From a virus, in IMG/VR virus record IMGVR_UViG_3300027763_002006, positions 28,216 to 92,215 of that record: a stretch of 64,000 nucleotides of DNA; one strand, 5' to 3'. Each line of letters begins with the position of its first letter. The stretch's first letter is position 1. This document shows, piece by piece, positions 50,321 through 58,155 of this stretch. The notes below the pieces were generated by a model. It saw only the letters and a program-made list of their open reading frames with translations, had not been told where the DNA came from and did not search any database. The position numbers and the translations under genes were made by a program.

Positions 50321-50765
50321 GTTTAATTACCTCTACTCCACTGATTTTAAGGAATTTGATTCCCGCATCATCTCTATAGTCTTGGCTATAATACACACTA
50401 CTAATACCTGACTGAAAAATAAGTTTGGCACATTCCATACAAGGAGCGTGAGTAACAAATATGTCAGCGCCATCACCACTGTCATTAGACTTCGCCAATT
50501 TTGCAATAGCATTTGATTCTGCATGTAATACCTCTGGTCTTGTTGTTAGTTTACCTGTGCCTGTTCTAGTTTTGGTAACAAGATTGAATTCTGTTTCTTC
50601 ACTTTCACAGTTGTTATCCCAACCTGCGGGCATACCGTTGTAGCCCATACTAATAACTCTATCGTCTTTAACAATAACTGCACCCACTTGTAGCCTACGA
50701 GCATGACTCATTTTGGCTACTTCGTGGGCGATGTTGTTATATAATTTTTGAAACTTAGGCTTCAT
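50310..50765 (-). CDS. Deoxycytidylate (dCMP) deaminase
   Basis: This is a 151-residue protein. The zinc motif HAES (81-84) with Glu83 and PCMEC (Cys109, Cys112) is intact. The front KMSHARRLQVGAVIVKDDRV fits dCMP deaminases. It turns dCMP into dUMP for thymidylate synthesis. It is a usual phage nucleotide enzyme. It overlaps the peroxiredoxin-like gene by 11 bases. Confidence 0.9.
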   Translation of the reverse strand: MKPKFQKLYNNIAHEVAKMSHARRLQVGAVIVKDDRVISMGYNGMPAGWDNNCESEETEFNLVTKTRTGTGKLTTRPEVLHAESNAIAKLAKSNDSGDGADIFVTHAPCMECAKLIFQSGISSVYYSQDYRDDAGIKFLKISGVEVIKHDE

Positions 50766-51261
50766 TTAGATGCTGTAACATGCTATCTGCGCTGGTTGTT
50801 TCCAGTAAAGAAAAATCGTCAACAGTGACATATTCAATTACACCATTGTCGATTACAAACGCCCACCGTCCGGATCTTGTACTCAGTCCTTCGAAGGTAA
50901 AGTCATGTGATAAATTGTTTGCTTTAACGAAGAAACCATCACCGTCGCCATAAAATTGAACATTGGATGTTTTGGCAACTTCTTCAACATGTTCTTGGAA
51001 TTTTTTCATTACAAACGCATCTTGCACATAAAGTCCAATGATTCCGTCTATACCATGTGAAAGAATTTTAGTACTGGCACTTTCATAGTCAATGGCTTGT
51101 TTAGTATCAAGTTTACTAAATGGTGCCGGTCCCATGAATACCAATAATCTTTTACCTTCGAACAAATCTTTGATACTCACGCTTTCATGAAGCCCACTTG
51201 GGTTAATTCTATATACAACCCCTAGATCTACAGTCTGTCCTTTTTTCAGTGCTAATGTCAT
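50755..51261 (-). CDS. Peroxiredoxin-like protein without cysteine
   Basis: This is a 168-residue protein. The fold follows Prx5-type peroxiredoxins: LFEGKRLLVFMGPAPFSKLD at the active-site loop, GLYVQDAFVMKKF, then DGDGFFVKA, RSGRWAFVIDNGVIEYV and DSMLQHLNEA. But the loop that should read PGAFTPTC has no Cys, and the whole protein has none. It cannot do peroxidase chemistry. It may be a binding protein or a decoy. It overlaps the next gene by four bases. Confidence 0.75.
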   Translation of the reverse strand: MTLALKKGQTVDLGVVYRINPSGLHESVSIKDLFEGKRLLVFMGPAPFSKLDTKQAIDYESASTKILSHGIDGIIGLYVQDAFVMKKFQEHVEEVAKTSNVQFYGDGDGFFVKANNLSHDFTFEGLSTRSGRWAFVIDNGVIEYVTVDDFSLLETTSADSMLQHLNEA

Positions 51262-51926
51262 TTTCTATCTCCAAATAAATTTAATAAATTAAGAAACAAG
51301 TTAATGAAATCCATATACAACGTTAGCGCACCACGCACTTCAGCAACTCCGTTAGTTTCGTAACTAACTTCTTCTCGAATCTTTTGTGTGTCATAGGCAG
51401 TTAATCCTAGAAAGATAATAATTGCCAATGCACTAATAACTGTTTGCAAAACTGTGCTGCCAATAAAGATATTAACAATGCTGGCAATGACAATGGCAAT
51501 TAAACCAATGAACATAAACTGTCCCATGCTGTCTAAACTACGTTTTGTAAAGTATCCATATGCGCTCATTACCCCAAACAAAATTGCCGCTCCCATGAAT
51601 GCACTTACGATACTGCCCATGGTAAACACTGCAAAGATTGTAGCAAAACTTAAACCCATTAATGCTGAAAAACTGTAGAGCATGAGTTGAGCACCCTGCT
51701 TGTTTGCCTTTTCCATGGCAAAACTAATTGCAAAGATTGCCACCAATGGTGCAAAAATTACAATCCATTTCAGTACACCCGTAAAGAAGAACTGCAATAG
51801 TTCAGGGCTCGAACCCACAAAATAACTTACAAACATCGATATAATAACAGCCAAACTCATGTGTCCATAGACACGGCCCATGGCTGAGTTAATTTCACTG
51901 GCACTTCTATAAACTGCGTATTCCAT
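51258..51926 (-). CDS. BI-1 / YccA-type membrane protein
   Basis: This is a 222-residue protein with seven hydrophobic segments and the family end ITAYDTQKIRE-type motif (here LTAYDTQKIREEV). In bacteria YccA-type proteins can restrain the FtsH protease; others leak calcium. Start MEYAVYRSASEINSAMG is typical. It may protect phage membrane proteins from FtsH. It starts five bases after the ferredoxin stop. Confidence 0.85.
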   Translation of the reverse strand: MEYAVYRSASEINSAMGRVYGHMSLAVIISMFVSYFVGSSPELLQFFFTGVLKWIVIFAPLVAIFAISFAMEKANKQGAQLMLYSFSALMGLSFATIFAVFTMGSIVSAFMGAAILFGVMSAYGYFTKRSLDSMGQFMFIGLIAIVIASIVNIFIGSTVLQTVISALAIIIFLGLTAYDTQKIREEVSYETNGVAEVRGALTLYMDFINLFLNLLNLFGDRK

Positions 51927-51931
51927 TTTAA

Positions 51932-52255
51932 TTACCTTTCTAGTAAATCACGTTTATTTGGTTTACCATTCCATGCCTCGTGATCAGGTAGGGCTGGTTT
52001 TTGTTTAGTAATTCTTTTCCAAGATTTACTTAATTCTTTGTTCCATTCTATAAAAACTTTTTGATCTTCTGGCAGATCAGTGTCAGCATAAATCGCATCA
52101 ATGGGACATTCCGGTACACATACTGCACAATCAATACATTCGTCGGGATTAATTACTAGAAAGTTTGGTCCTTCATAGAAGCAATCCACTGGACAAACGG
52201 TCACGCAATCGGTGTGTTTGCACTTAATACAATTTTCTGTTACGACATAAGTCAT
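51932..52255 (-). CDS. fdxA: 7Fe ferredoxin (FdxA type)
   Basis: This is a 107-residue protein. Cys at 9, 17 and 50 fit a [3Fe-4S] site and Cys at 21, 40, 43 and 46 a [4Fe-4S] site. The [20 protein letters not shown] block has the PNF form of beta- and gammaproteobacterial FdxA (alphaproteobacterial copies differ). It is the best sequence clue to host lineage. It is a natural client of the phage Fe-S system and could donate electrons to desaturases or a nitroreductase. Confidence 0.92.
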   Translation of the reverse strand: MTYVVTENCIKCKHTDCVTVCPVDCFYEGPNFLVINPDECIDCAVCVPECPIDAIYADTDLPEDQKVFIEWNKELSKSWKRITKQKPALPDHEAWNGKPNKRDLLER

Positions 52256-52276
52256 TTATATTTCCTTTTACTTTAT

Positions 52277-52669
52277 TTATCGGCGCATTGTTGAAATTGC
52301 TATGGCTTCTTCGTCACTGAAAATTGGAACAGCATTTGATTTATGCATTGTGCCGATTCCTAAAACTTTTGTACCAGTGTATTGCGGTGATGCTTTATAA
52401 GTTCCTACACCACTTTGTCCAGTGTCACGACTGGCAATCTTTTGCGTTTCCCTGCCCGCAGGCGCAGACAGTTTATAATCCAAAGGAGCGGCACTCATTG
52501 CACGTCGACGCTTTTTTTCTTCTGCGTCTAGTCCCCATTTGGCCTGTAATTCTTTCCATTCTTTGTCCAATTGTTCCGCCTTGTGTTTTGCCGCCGCACT
52601 GGCAAACTTTACCTTGCCCTTTTTCTTGCCATTATAGCTAAGGCTAGGGTGATGTAGATGCATACTCAT
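52277..52669 (-). CDS. Conserved basic phage protein, 130 aa
   Basis: It starts MSMHLHHPSLSYNGKKKGK, has a helical KHKAEQLDKEWKELQAKWG stretch, a basic EEKKRRRAMSA and a C-terminal YTGTKVLGIGTMHKSNAVPI. This resembles a conserved aquatic T4-like protein of unknown function. Upstream is a sigma70 promoter, with GGAGTAAT as ribosome site. Confidence 0.6.
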   Translation of the reverse strand: MSMHLHHPSLSYNGKKKGKVKFASAAAKHKAEQLDKEWKELQAKWGLDAEEKKRRRAMSAAPLDYKLSAPAGRETQKIASRDTGQSGVGTYKASPQYTGTKVLGIGTMHKSNAVPIFSDEEAIAISTMRR

Positions 52670-52693
52670 AGATTACTCCAGTGATAATGATAT

Positions 52694-52722
52694 ATTATAC
52701 TACAATAGAGATTTTATGTCAA
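52694..52722 (-). promoter_or_regulatory. Sigma70 promoter before 130-aa gene and ferredoxin
   Basis: TTGACA (52717-52722), 17 bases, TATAAT (52694-52699) on the minus strand. The start codon lies 25 bases beyond the -10. It could drive the genes down through ferredoxin, BI-1 and the deaminase. Confidence 0.8.
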
Positions 52723-52968
52723 TTATTTTGATAAAGTGTAGATTAGAACAGCTTCGTCTAATGCGTGTTTTAATGCAGGATTGGTTTTGGCAGTTCTGCG
52801 AATATCGCCCCAAAGTTTATCTTCTTTTAGTTGTTCATGAAGATTAACTGCTCGCGGACTTTGTACGTGAAGTTGTCGTTGACTGTTTCCTGATTCCCTG
52901 ACGTAGATTGTTTCTCCGCCATCCGGACTTTCGTAGATCACTGCTTCAGTGATTTTACTGACCATCAT
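52723..52968 (-). CDS. Unknown phage protein, 81 aa
   Basis: The start overlaps the A-type carrier stop (ATGA at 52968 or the ATG at 52965). [20 protein letters not shown] is strand-rich and the rest helical ([21 protein letters not shown]). It looks like a conserved small phage protein. Unknown function. Confidence 0.6.
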   Translation of the reverse strand: MMVSKITEAVIYESPDGGETIYVRESGNSQRQLHVQSPRAVNLHEQLKEDKLWGDIRRTAKTNPALKHALDEAVLIYTLSK

Positions 52969-53288
52969 ACGCCAAAGCTACTTCCGCAACCACAGCTAGT
53001 TTCTGCATTGGGATTTTGAATTACAAAGTTTGAACCTTCAATGTCTTCTTTGTAATCGATGGTTGCACCTTGTAAGTACTGCATACTCATTGCGTCAACG
53101 AGATACTTGACGCCCTGTTGTTCTATAACAAAGTCATCTTCATTCTGTTCGGTTTCTAGAGTAAAACCGTATTGCATACCACTACAGCCTCCACCTTGTA
53201 CAAACACCCTAAGGCTAATATTAGGATTACCCTCTTCTTGCAATATATTTGCAACTTTATTGTCTACATTACCTGTAATTGTAATCAT
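52965..53288 (-). CDS. Second A-type Fe-S carrier (ErpA/IscA-like)
   Basis: This is a 107-residue protein. Cys35 in GGGCSGMQY, then Cys99 and Cys101 in SCGCGSSF, form the classic triad. It is closer in pattern to ErpA/IscA (CGCGSSF end) than the Suf-linked copy. Together with ferredoxin and the Suf genes it makes a full delivery line. Start codon follows a gene at 53290 by one base. Confidence 0.9.
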   Translation of the reverse strand: MITITGNVDNKVANILQEEGNPNISLRVFVQGGGCSGMQYGFTLETEQNEDDFVIEQQGVKYLVDAMSMQYLQGATIDYKEDIEGSNFVIQNPNAETSCGCGSSFGV

Positions 53289-53289
53289 A

Positions 53290-53805
53290 TTATTCCTTTA
53301 CTATCATCACTAGATGAAATCTATATTCATCGCTGCCATTTAAAAAAGTATGAAAATTTCTTGTATCTACCCAAGTTGTTGTTCCGTCTGCGGGCAAATG
53401 AAAAAATGTCAATGGATCTGTAATTAAAAAATTACATTGTGTATTTGTTTTCAATGGTAAATGCAGTCTAGGACTAAAGTCTCGGTGTACACTATAAGAA
53501 CTTTTTCCTCGAGACAGCATAATTCTAGCACGATATACTGAAATATCTAACCATTGTAGATATTCATCTACAGGAGTGCCTTTTAGACTAGGCTGCAAAT
53601 GACAGAATGAATGTTCCCAAAATCTATCTTTGCCTTTGGCATTGCCAATACCAGCATACCAATTGTCTGTACCGGGGTCATCGGTTTGAATTGCTATTTG
53701 GCTGTCTAGATTTGTTTCCCAGTTTCCAACTTCAGACGCTAAATTCATCAACTGCCCACGCAGTTTATTAAATTTGGGATAAGCTGATTTAAATTCTTTG
53801 TGCAT
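53290..53805 (-). CDS. 2OG-Fe(II) oxygenase-like protein (Asp/Asn hydroxylase type)
   Basis: This is a 171-residue protein. [17 protein letters not shown] carries His-x-Asp, followed by [20 protein letters not shown] and [19 protein letters not shown] with the distal His and Arg. The pattern fits the aspartyl/asparaginyl hydroxylase subgroup. Substrate is unknown. A hairpin covers its start codon (53804-53831), a possible operator or translation control. Confidence 0.65.
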   Translation of the reverse strand: MHKEFKSAYPKFNKLRGQLMNLASEVGNWETNLDSQIAIQTDDPGTDNWYAGIGNAKGKDRFWEHSFCHLQPSLKGTPVDEYLQWLDISVYRARIMLSRGKSSYSVHRDFSPRLHLPLKTNTQCNFLITDPLTFFHLPADGTTTWVDTRNFHTFLNGSDEYRFHLVMIVKE

Positions 53806-53831
53806 ACACTTACTTATTCAAGAAAGTGTAT
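53804..53831. promoter_or_regulatory. Hairpin across start of oxygenase gene
   Basis: An 8-bp inverted repeat (ATACACTT at 53804-53811 and AAGTGTAT at 53824-53831, 12-base loop). It includes the minus-strand start codon at 53803-53805. It lies in the divergent region between two oxygenase genes, so an operator shared by both is possible. Confidence 0.4.
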
Positions 53832-53892
53832 TTCTTCATGTGTCTTAGAATATTTTTATTAGATTTTGAAAACATAGTTTCCTGATTCTATT

Positions 53893-54642
53893 ATGATGTT
53901 TTTAAGAACAGCGACAATAAATTATAATATGAATGAAAATATTATAGTAGGCAAAAAACACAATGTCAAAAGGCCGCCGCAATATGACAGTACAAAGGTC
54001 AATCAAGAAACAATCTCTGATGAACTGTCCTTATTAACACTGGGAGATTTTGAACCACTGGACTTTTTTATTAGTACTAATAAATTCAACAGTGAAATTT
54101 CTAAATTTGACAATGATTGGGTAGATTATCTACCGAGATCAGATAGATCGAATAACCGGAAAGGATTAGCCGTTACTAATCTTCCCGAAAAAACACATCA
54201 AGATAATCCCAGCCAAGCACAGGCTAGTTATGCAGCCGACAGAAAAGTATTTGAACGAGAATTTTCTCATCCTACGGCAGTGTATAAAAATTGTCCCTGT
54301 CTGCATCCTTTGCTGGATACATTCTCCCCATTGGGCAGAACGTTTTTAGTAAAAAGCAACATGGGAGGCTATTTCCCTCCACATCGAGACCATCCCGAAT
54401 TACCCAGAGAGACATTTAGAATAGCTGTATTTTTAAAAAATTGCAAGACCTATCAATATGATTGGATAATTGGACAAGACACTAAACTGCAAATTGAAGA
54501 AGGTCGTGCTTATTATATTAACACTAGACGAACACATAGAACAATCAGTTGGGTCGATGACAGCATACATCTAATCATCAACGTACCATTTACCACTGAT
54601 AATGTATCTAAATTGATTGCAAATCTCAAACACGGACATTGA
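53893..54642 (+). CDS. 2OG-Fe(II) oxygenase-like protein
   Basis: This is a 249-residue protein (possible later start at 53929). GGYFPPHRDHPELPRETFRI carries His-x-Asp, and YYINTRRTHRTISWVDDSIH (about residues 205-224) carries the distal His, followed by LIINVPF. No clear ribosome site is present. It runs divergently from another oxygenase gene and is followed by a third, so a clustered set is present. Confidence 0.6.
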   Translation: MMFLRTATINYNMNENIIVGKKHNVKRPPQYDSTKVNQETISDELSLLTLGDFEPLDFFISTNKFNSEISKFDNDWVDYLPRSDRSNNRKGLAVTNLPEKTHQDNPSQAQASYAADRKVFEREFSHPTAVYKNCPCLHPLLDTFSPLGRTFLVKSNMGGYFPPHRDHPELPRETFRIAVFLKNCKTYQYDWIIGQDTKLQIEEGRAYYINTRRTHRTISWVDDSIHLIINVPFTTDNVSKLIANLKHGH

Positions 54643-54647
54643 TTTAT

Positions 54648-55250
54648 ATGAATAATGCCATTGAGTTAACCTGGCCGTCATTGGGACAAGAAATCTCTGA
54701 AAAAATAATCAAGCATTACGAACAGTACAAGAATTATGGAAAAAAGTTCAAAAGAATAGAACAGGGCAAAAGCATGATGCAGGATGATTTTGTAGTTGAA
54801 ATGCCTGGATCATATCAATTGCAGAAATGGCCCGAACATATGAATTTCCTTGATGAGATTTTTTGTGGTCATGAAATTAATAGAAAATTTTTAAAACATA
54901 TTACGTTGCAACGAAGTGTCGATGAACTGCCACCGCACACTGATACCTTTAGAAAAATGAGTATAATCTATGTAGTCGAAGGCGCGGCTGACACTGTATT
55001 TTACAAACAAAAGGATGCCAACAATGCTGTGGCTGCTAGAATGTTTGAAAAAAGTGAATTGACAGAAACAAATCGATATAGATTTGATCTTAACAAATGG
55101 TATCTAATTAACAATTCAGCTATACATGCAGTGGATAATTATGTGGGTAAAAGAACAAGTCTTTTATTCGACCTTACCAACATACAAGTATTCCAGGATT
55201 ACGAAGATGCCGTGAAAAATGTCAATGACAGTAAAATTTTATTTTTGTAA
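54648..55250 (+). CDS. 2OG-Fe(II) oxygenase-like protein
   Basis: The ATG at 54648 is preferred over a TTG at 54639; the product has 200 residues. LPPHTDTFRKMSIIYVVEG carries His-x-Asp and LNKWYLINNSAIHAVDNYVG carries the distal His, then KRTSLLFDL the Arg. It follows the previous oxygenase by five bases. The stop lies two bases before the end of another, oppositely running oxygenase-like gene. Confidence 0.6.
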   Translation: MNNAIELTWPSLGQEISEKIIKHYEQYKNYGKKFKRIEQGKSMMQDDFVVEMPGSYQLQKWPEHMNFLDEIFCGHEINRKFLKHITLQRSVDELPPHTDTFRKMSIIYVVEGAADTVFYKQKDANNAVAARMFEKSELTETNRYRFDLNKWYLINNSAIHAVDNYVGKRTSLLFDLTNIQVFQDYEDAVKNVNDSKILFL

Positions 55251-55252
55251 AA

Positions 55253-55957
55253 TTAATCAGTGTATGTAAAAATACTGATACCCAGTTTGCTGACAATGCT
55301 GTGCTGCCTGAAGTCGCTGGCACAATGAAGCTTTAATGCATCGAATATAATTGCAGACCCTGGCTTCCATATATGAATTGAATTTAGACTAAGTCCATGC
55401 AACCAATTTGGTTTTATATGAGTTAGATATTTCTGCATGTCAGTTGCACTGATACCGGTCAAGGATTTGTTTTGTACTTGTGAGTATTCGTAGATTTGTT
55501 GATTATAATATGTGGGAATATTATTGTCGCCATTAAAAAATTTACTTGGGCCTTCCAAGTAATACTGATCAAAGATACACAGGCTGGGTAATTCTGTATC
55601 TGTAGTTTCCGCAGAATACTCTAATTTCAATGGCAGTGTAATTGCTTTATAAGTCAAAGGAAATGACTTCTTATCATCATTGTGTATGATATGCGGAAAC
55701 TTTACATTAAAAAATGACGCAGAATAAATCTTAAAATCGCCAATTAAAGGCACGAGTCTTTCTACTATAGATTCTAAAATAGAATCTTTCATAATAGAAT
55801 TACAAGTCACAGGACCTGTGTTCTTATAAATTTTGTCGTTTGAGTTATTAAACAATTCGACTAGATACTGGATTTCTTCACTCTGGAGAAATTCTTCTAC
55901 ATAGATCGTGTCAGCGAATCTAGACACTAGTAATTCTTTATCTTCCGATGATCTCAT
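55253..55957 (-). CDS. 2OG-Fe(II) oxygenase-like protein, diverged
   Basis: This is a 234-residue protein. FPHIIHNDDKKSFPLTYKAI supplies a possible His-x-Asp, and WKPGSAIIFDALKLHCASDF the distal His with HSIVSKLGISIFTY after it. These fit a 2-oxoglutarate oxygenase but weaker than its neighbours. A CATAAATAT late-type box lies 14 bases upstream. Confidence 0.5.
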   Translation of the reverse strand: MRSSEDKELLVSRFADTIYVEEFLQSEEIQYLVELFNNSNDKIYKNTGPVTCNSIMKDSILESIVERLVPLIGDFKIYSASFFNVKFPHIIHNDDKKSFPLTYKAITLPLKLEYSAETTDTELPSLCIFDQYYLEGPSKFFNGDNNIPTYYNQQIYEYSQVQNKSLTGISATDMQKYLTHIKPNWLHGLSLNSIHIWKPGSAIIFDALKLHCASDFRQHSIVSKLGISIFTYTD

Positions 55958-55970
55958 ACAATATTTATGT

Positions 55971-55979
55971 AGACGTTCA
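55971..55979 (-). promoter_or_regulatory. Late-type TAAATA box
   Basis: The minus strand reads CATAAATAT, 14 bases upstream of the oxygenase start at 55957. It matches the recurring box. Confidence 0.4.
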
Positions 55980-56001
55980 TGTCATCAGAAGATGTATTTG
56001 A

Positions 56002-56202
56002 TTATCTAATACGTTTTAAATAATCACGACCGATGTGTCCCTCTTCAATTTCACGCAGTGCTGTCACAGCCGCGCTATTTTTACTTGAAACTTTGGGCAC
56101 GGAGCCTCGCTTTAATTCGCGAGCACGTTGACTAGCGATTAACACTAGATCAAATCTATTTCCCACTGCCAATGCAGCCTTTTCACTGGTAATTCTAGCC
56201 AT
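56002..56202 (-). CDS. rpoZ: RNA polymerase omega subunit
   Basis: This is a 66-residue protein from the ATG at 56202, which overlaps the upstream stop as TAATG; a longer frame is less likely. MARITSEKAALAVGNRFDLV, LIASQRARELKRGS and ALREIEEGHIG match omega from end to end, including the conserved NRFDLVL and ALREIEEG. Omega stabilises RNA polymerase and helps it sense ppGpp. A phage copy could replace the host subunit. It ends the chain that starts with the desaturases. Confidence 0.9.
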   Translation of the reverse strand: MARITSEKAALAVGNRFDLVLIASQRARELKRGSVPKVSSKNSAAVTALREIEEGHIGRDYLKRIR

Positions 56203-56828
56203 TATATATCCTCGTTGTTGTCTTCCAAAACTAGCCAACCTAGTTTCTTCAAGTCACTGCGAATCTCGTCAGTGACTACACTTTCCGATACATAGGCTTC
56301 TGTTTCCTTGTATCGTTGTTGTTCTTCTAAAGTTAAAATATCCCATTCACTTTGTTCTATCGGACCAGCATTTTTAATACCACTACAGTACCAGTCGATG
56401 TAATCACCTTGTTCTTTCATGTCTGCTACAATGCCACCGGCATATCTCCAACTACAGCCCCAAGTTTGGCCCTTTAGAATGGGCAACATGTCATTGCGCT
56501 GAAAGTCATTGTTGCACATGGCAGCATATAAGTTTTGTGCGTAGACATCGTCGCTTTTTACTTTATCGCAGATCCAAGTAGTACTGCGTAGATCATACTC
56601 CATGTTATTTTCACACCAAGCGTCTTGGGCTTCTTTAGTAGCCATTAAGTCTGGAATTTCATCAAAGTATTCTAACATAGCAATAGTGTTAGGATCGTTT
56701 TGCTTGCCTTCTGCTATTCTACGTGCAAGATAATTATTACGTTGGAAGGTATTCCGGTCTGGACTAGAGTTTAACCTAGCTTTCTCTTCACTATCTTTAT
56801 CTTGTCCTGCCATTTGAATTCTTCCCAA
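56202..56828 (-). CDS. Conserved T4-like phage protein, 208 aa
   Basis: Start at 56828 or at the ATG at 56813 (MAGQDKDSEE). It has the conserved block LYAAMCNNDFQRNDMLPILK, TWGCSWRYAGGIVADMKEQG and DYIDWYCSGI, rich in Trp and Cys. Many aquatic T4-like phages carry this protein with no known function. It overlaps the GNAT gene by 58 bases. Confidence 0.65.
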   Translation of the reverse strand: MGRIQMAGQDKDSEEKARLNSSPDRNTFQRNNYLARRIAEGKQNDPNTIAMLEYFDEIPDLMATKEAQDAWCENNMEYDLRSTTWICDKVKSDDVYAQNLYAAMCNNDFQRNDMLPILKGQTWGCSWRYAGGIVADMKEQGDYIDWYCSGIKNAGPIEQSEWDILTLEEQQRYKETEAYVSESVVTDEIRSDLKKLGWLVLEDNNEDI

Positions 56829-57412
56829 TTAAATAAAAATTCACTGTCCAACTTTTCGTATATCAGCCATTGCTTAGTATAGTTGATTTCTAATGGAAAG
56901 TCAAGTACTGTCGCGCCATTATAGAATAATCGTCGCGGAGTTCGGCCAGAAATTCTAGTAGCACTTTCTCCGGCACGAGTTCTAATACATACTTTGATTA
57001 AATTTTTATTATAATCATTAAATGTCAATGTAATAAATTTACATTTGTTTTTAACTGCCCATGCCTTACATGCAGGGAGAATGTATTCGGCAACTAATAA
57101 TTTGTTTCTATGTTCAGTATGTGCCCATGTTCTGATACCTGCCATTGCAATATCTTCGGTCCATTCACTGAAGTAAACGCCGCCGCTGGCCACTGGTAAT
57201 TTATCGTCAAACAACACAAAGTATTTACCGTGATCGAATTTATTTTCTACTTCTAATATATAGCGCAGAGTATTATTTTCATTTCGCCAAGTTTTGCTGT
57301 GCATATTGACCATGGCAGGACTGGTATCTTTTTGACATTCTGATTCTATAGTGTCCCAAAAATGTTGTAGTTCTGATTTGGTTAATTTATTGTATTCTTT
57401 TACTTTGTACAT
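56771..57412 (-). CDS. GNAT-like acyltransferase
   Basis: This is a 213-residue protein. KYFVLFDDKLPVASGGVYFS and IAMAGIRTWAHTEHRNKLLV fit a GNAT core, with the next helix EYILPACKAWAVKNKCKFIT. The acceptor site is not clear. It could modify a ribosomal or tRNA target, but this is inference. It overlaps the desaturase gene by 13 bases. Confidence 0.55.
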   Translation of the reverse strand: MYKVKEYNKLTKSELQHFWDTIESECQKDTSPAMVNMHSKTWRNENNTLRYILEVENKFDHGKYFVLFDDKLPVASGGVYFSEWTEDIAMAGIRTWAHTEHRNKLLVAEYILPACKAWAVKNKCKFITLTFNDYNKNLIKVCIRTRAGESATRISGRTPRRLFYNGATVLDFPLEINYTKQWLIYEKLDSEFLFNWEEFKWQDKIKIVKRKLG

Positions 57413-58155
57413 ACTAGTTTAATTACCCATGTCAAAGGATCTATTTCCCAGAATTTATATGTTGTGCTGGGATTCTTTGCGTCGCCGTGATGATTATTGT
57501 GCCATGCTTCGCCTAGTATAATGGGCCAAAGCCATGCATTATTTCTACTATGGTCTTTTGTTTCGTAATTACGATAACCAAATTTGTGACCAAAATAATT
57601 AAAATTGCTGGTACTAAGTTGTATTAGCATTGCAGGCACTAGCCAAGCCCAATAAAATAATTGTAGATCTATTAAAGCTAATATAGAAATTACGAATAGT
57701 AATAAAATCATGTACCATTTATGTATAAACAATTGGGCCGGTGTCATTAATTCTTTAACCAAGAATATCTTCATTTCACCTTCTTGTTGTTTCATATGTC
57801 CAAAGCCAAACAATTTATATCCTAAATTATGCGGGCTATGCGGGTCTTTGTCTTGGTCACTGTATGCATGATGCAATCTATGTAAATAGACCCAGCCTAA
57901 AATACTGCCGCGACCTGTTAATAAAGCAATAACAGAGAACAACCATTTAAGCACAGGGTTCAGTGCAAAACTTTTATGACTATAATATCTATGAAATGTC
58001 ATCCATACTCCCAGGATGTTCAAAACATAAAAACTTGTCAACATGATTAGTATGTTGCTTAATGTATAATCAACAAAAAACAATCCAACTATGCTGTTAA
58101 TAAAAACAAAAATAGTTAGTAGATTTATATTTCTACTTGTGGATCCAAATATCAT
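57400..58155 (-). CDS. Fatty-acid desaturase (acyl-CoA type)
   Basis: This is a 251-residue membrane enzyme. Histidine boxes are present: HRYYSH (55-60), HRLHH (92-96) and a C-terminal HNNHH, which bind two irons. The membrane spans fit the delta-9 type. It would introduce double bonds in host membrane lipids. Overlaps its paralogue by four bases. Confidence 0.9.
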   Translation of the reverse strand: MIFGSTSRNINLLTIFVFINSIVGLFFVDYTLSNILIMLTSFYVLNILGVWMTFHRYYSHKSFALNPVLKWLFSVIALLTGRGSILGWVYLHRLHHAYSDQDKDPHSPHNLGYKLFGFGHMKQQEGEMKIFLVKELMTPAQLFIHKWYMILLLFVISILALIDLQLFYWAWLVPAMLIQLSTSNFNYFGHKFGYRNYETKDHSRNNAWLWPIILGEAWHNNHHGDAKNPSTTYKFWEIDPLTWVIKLVCTK

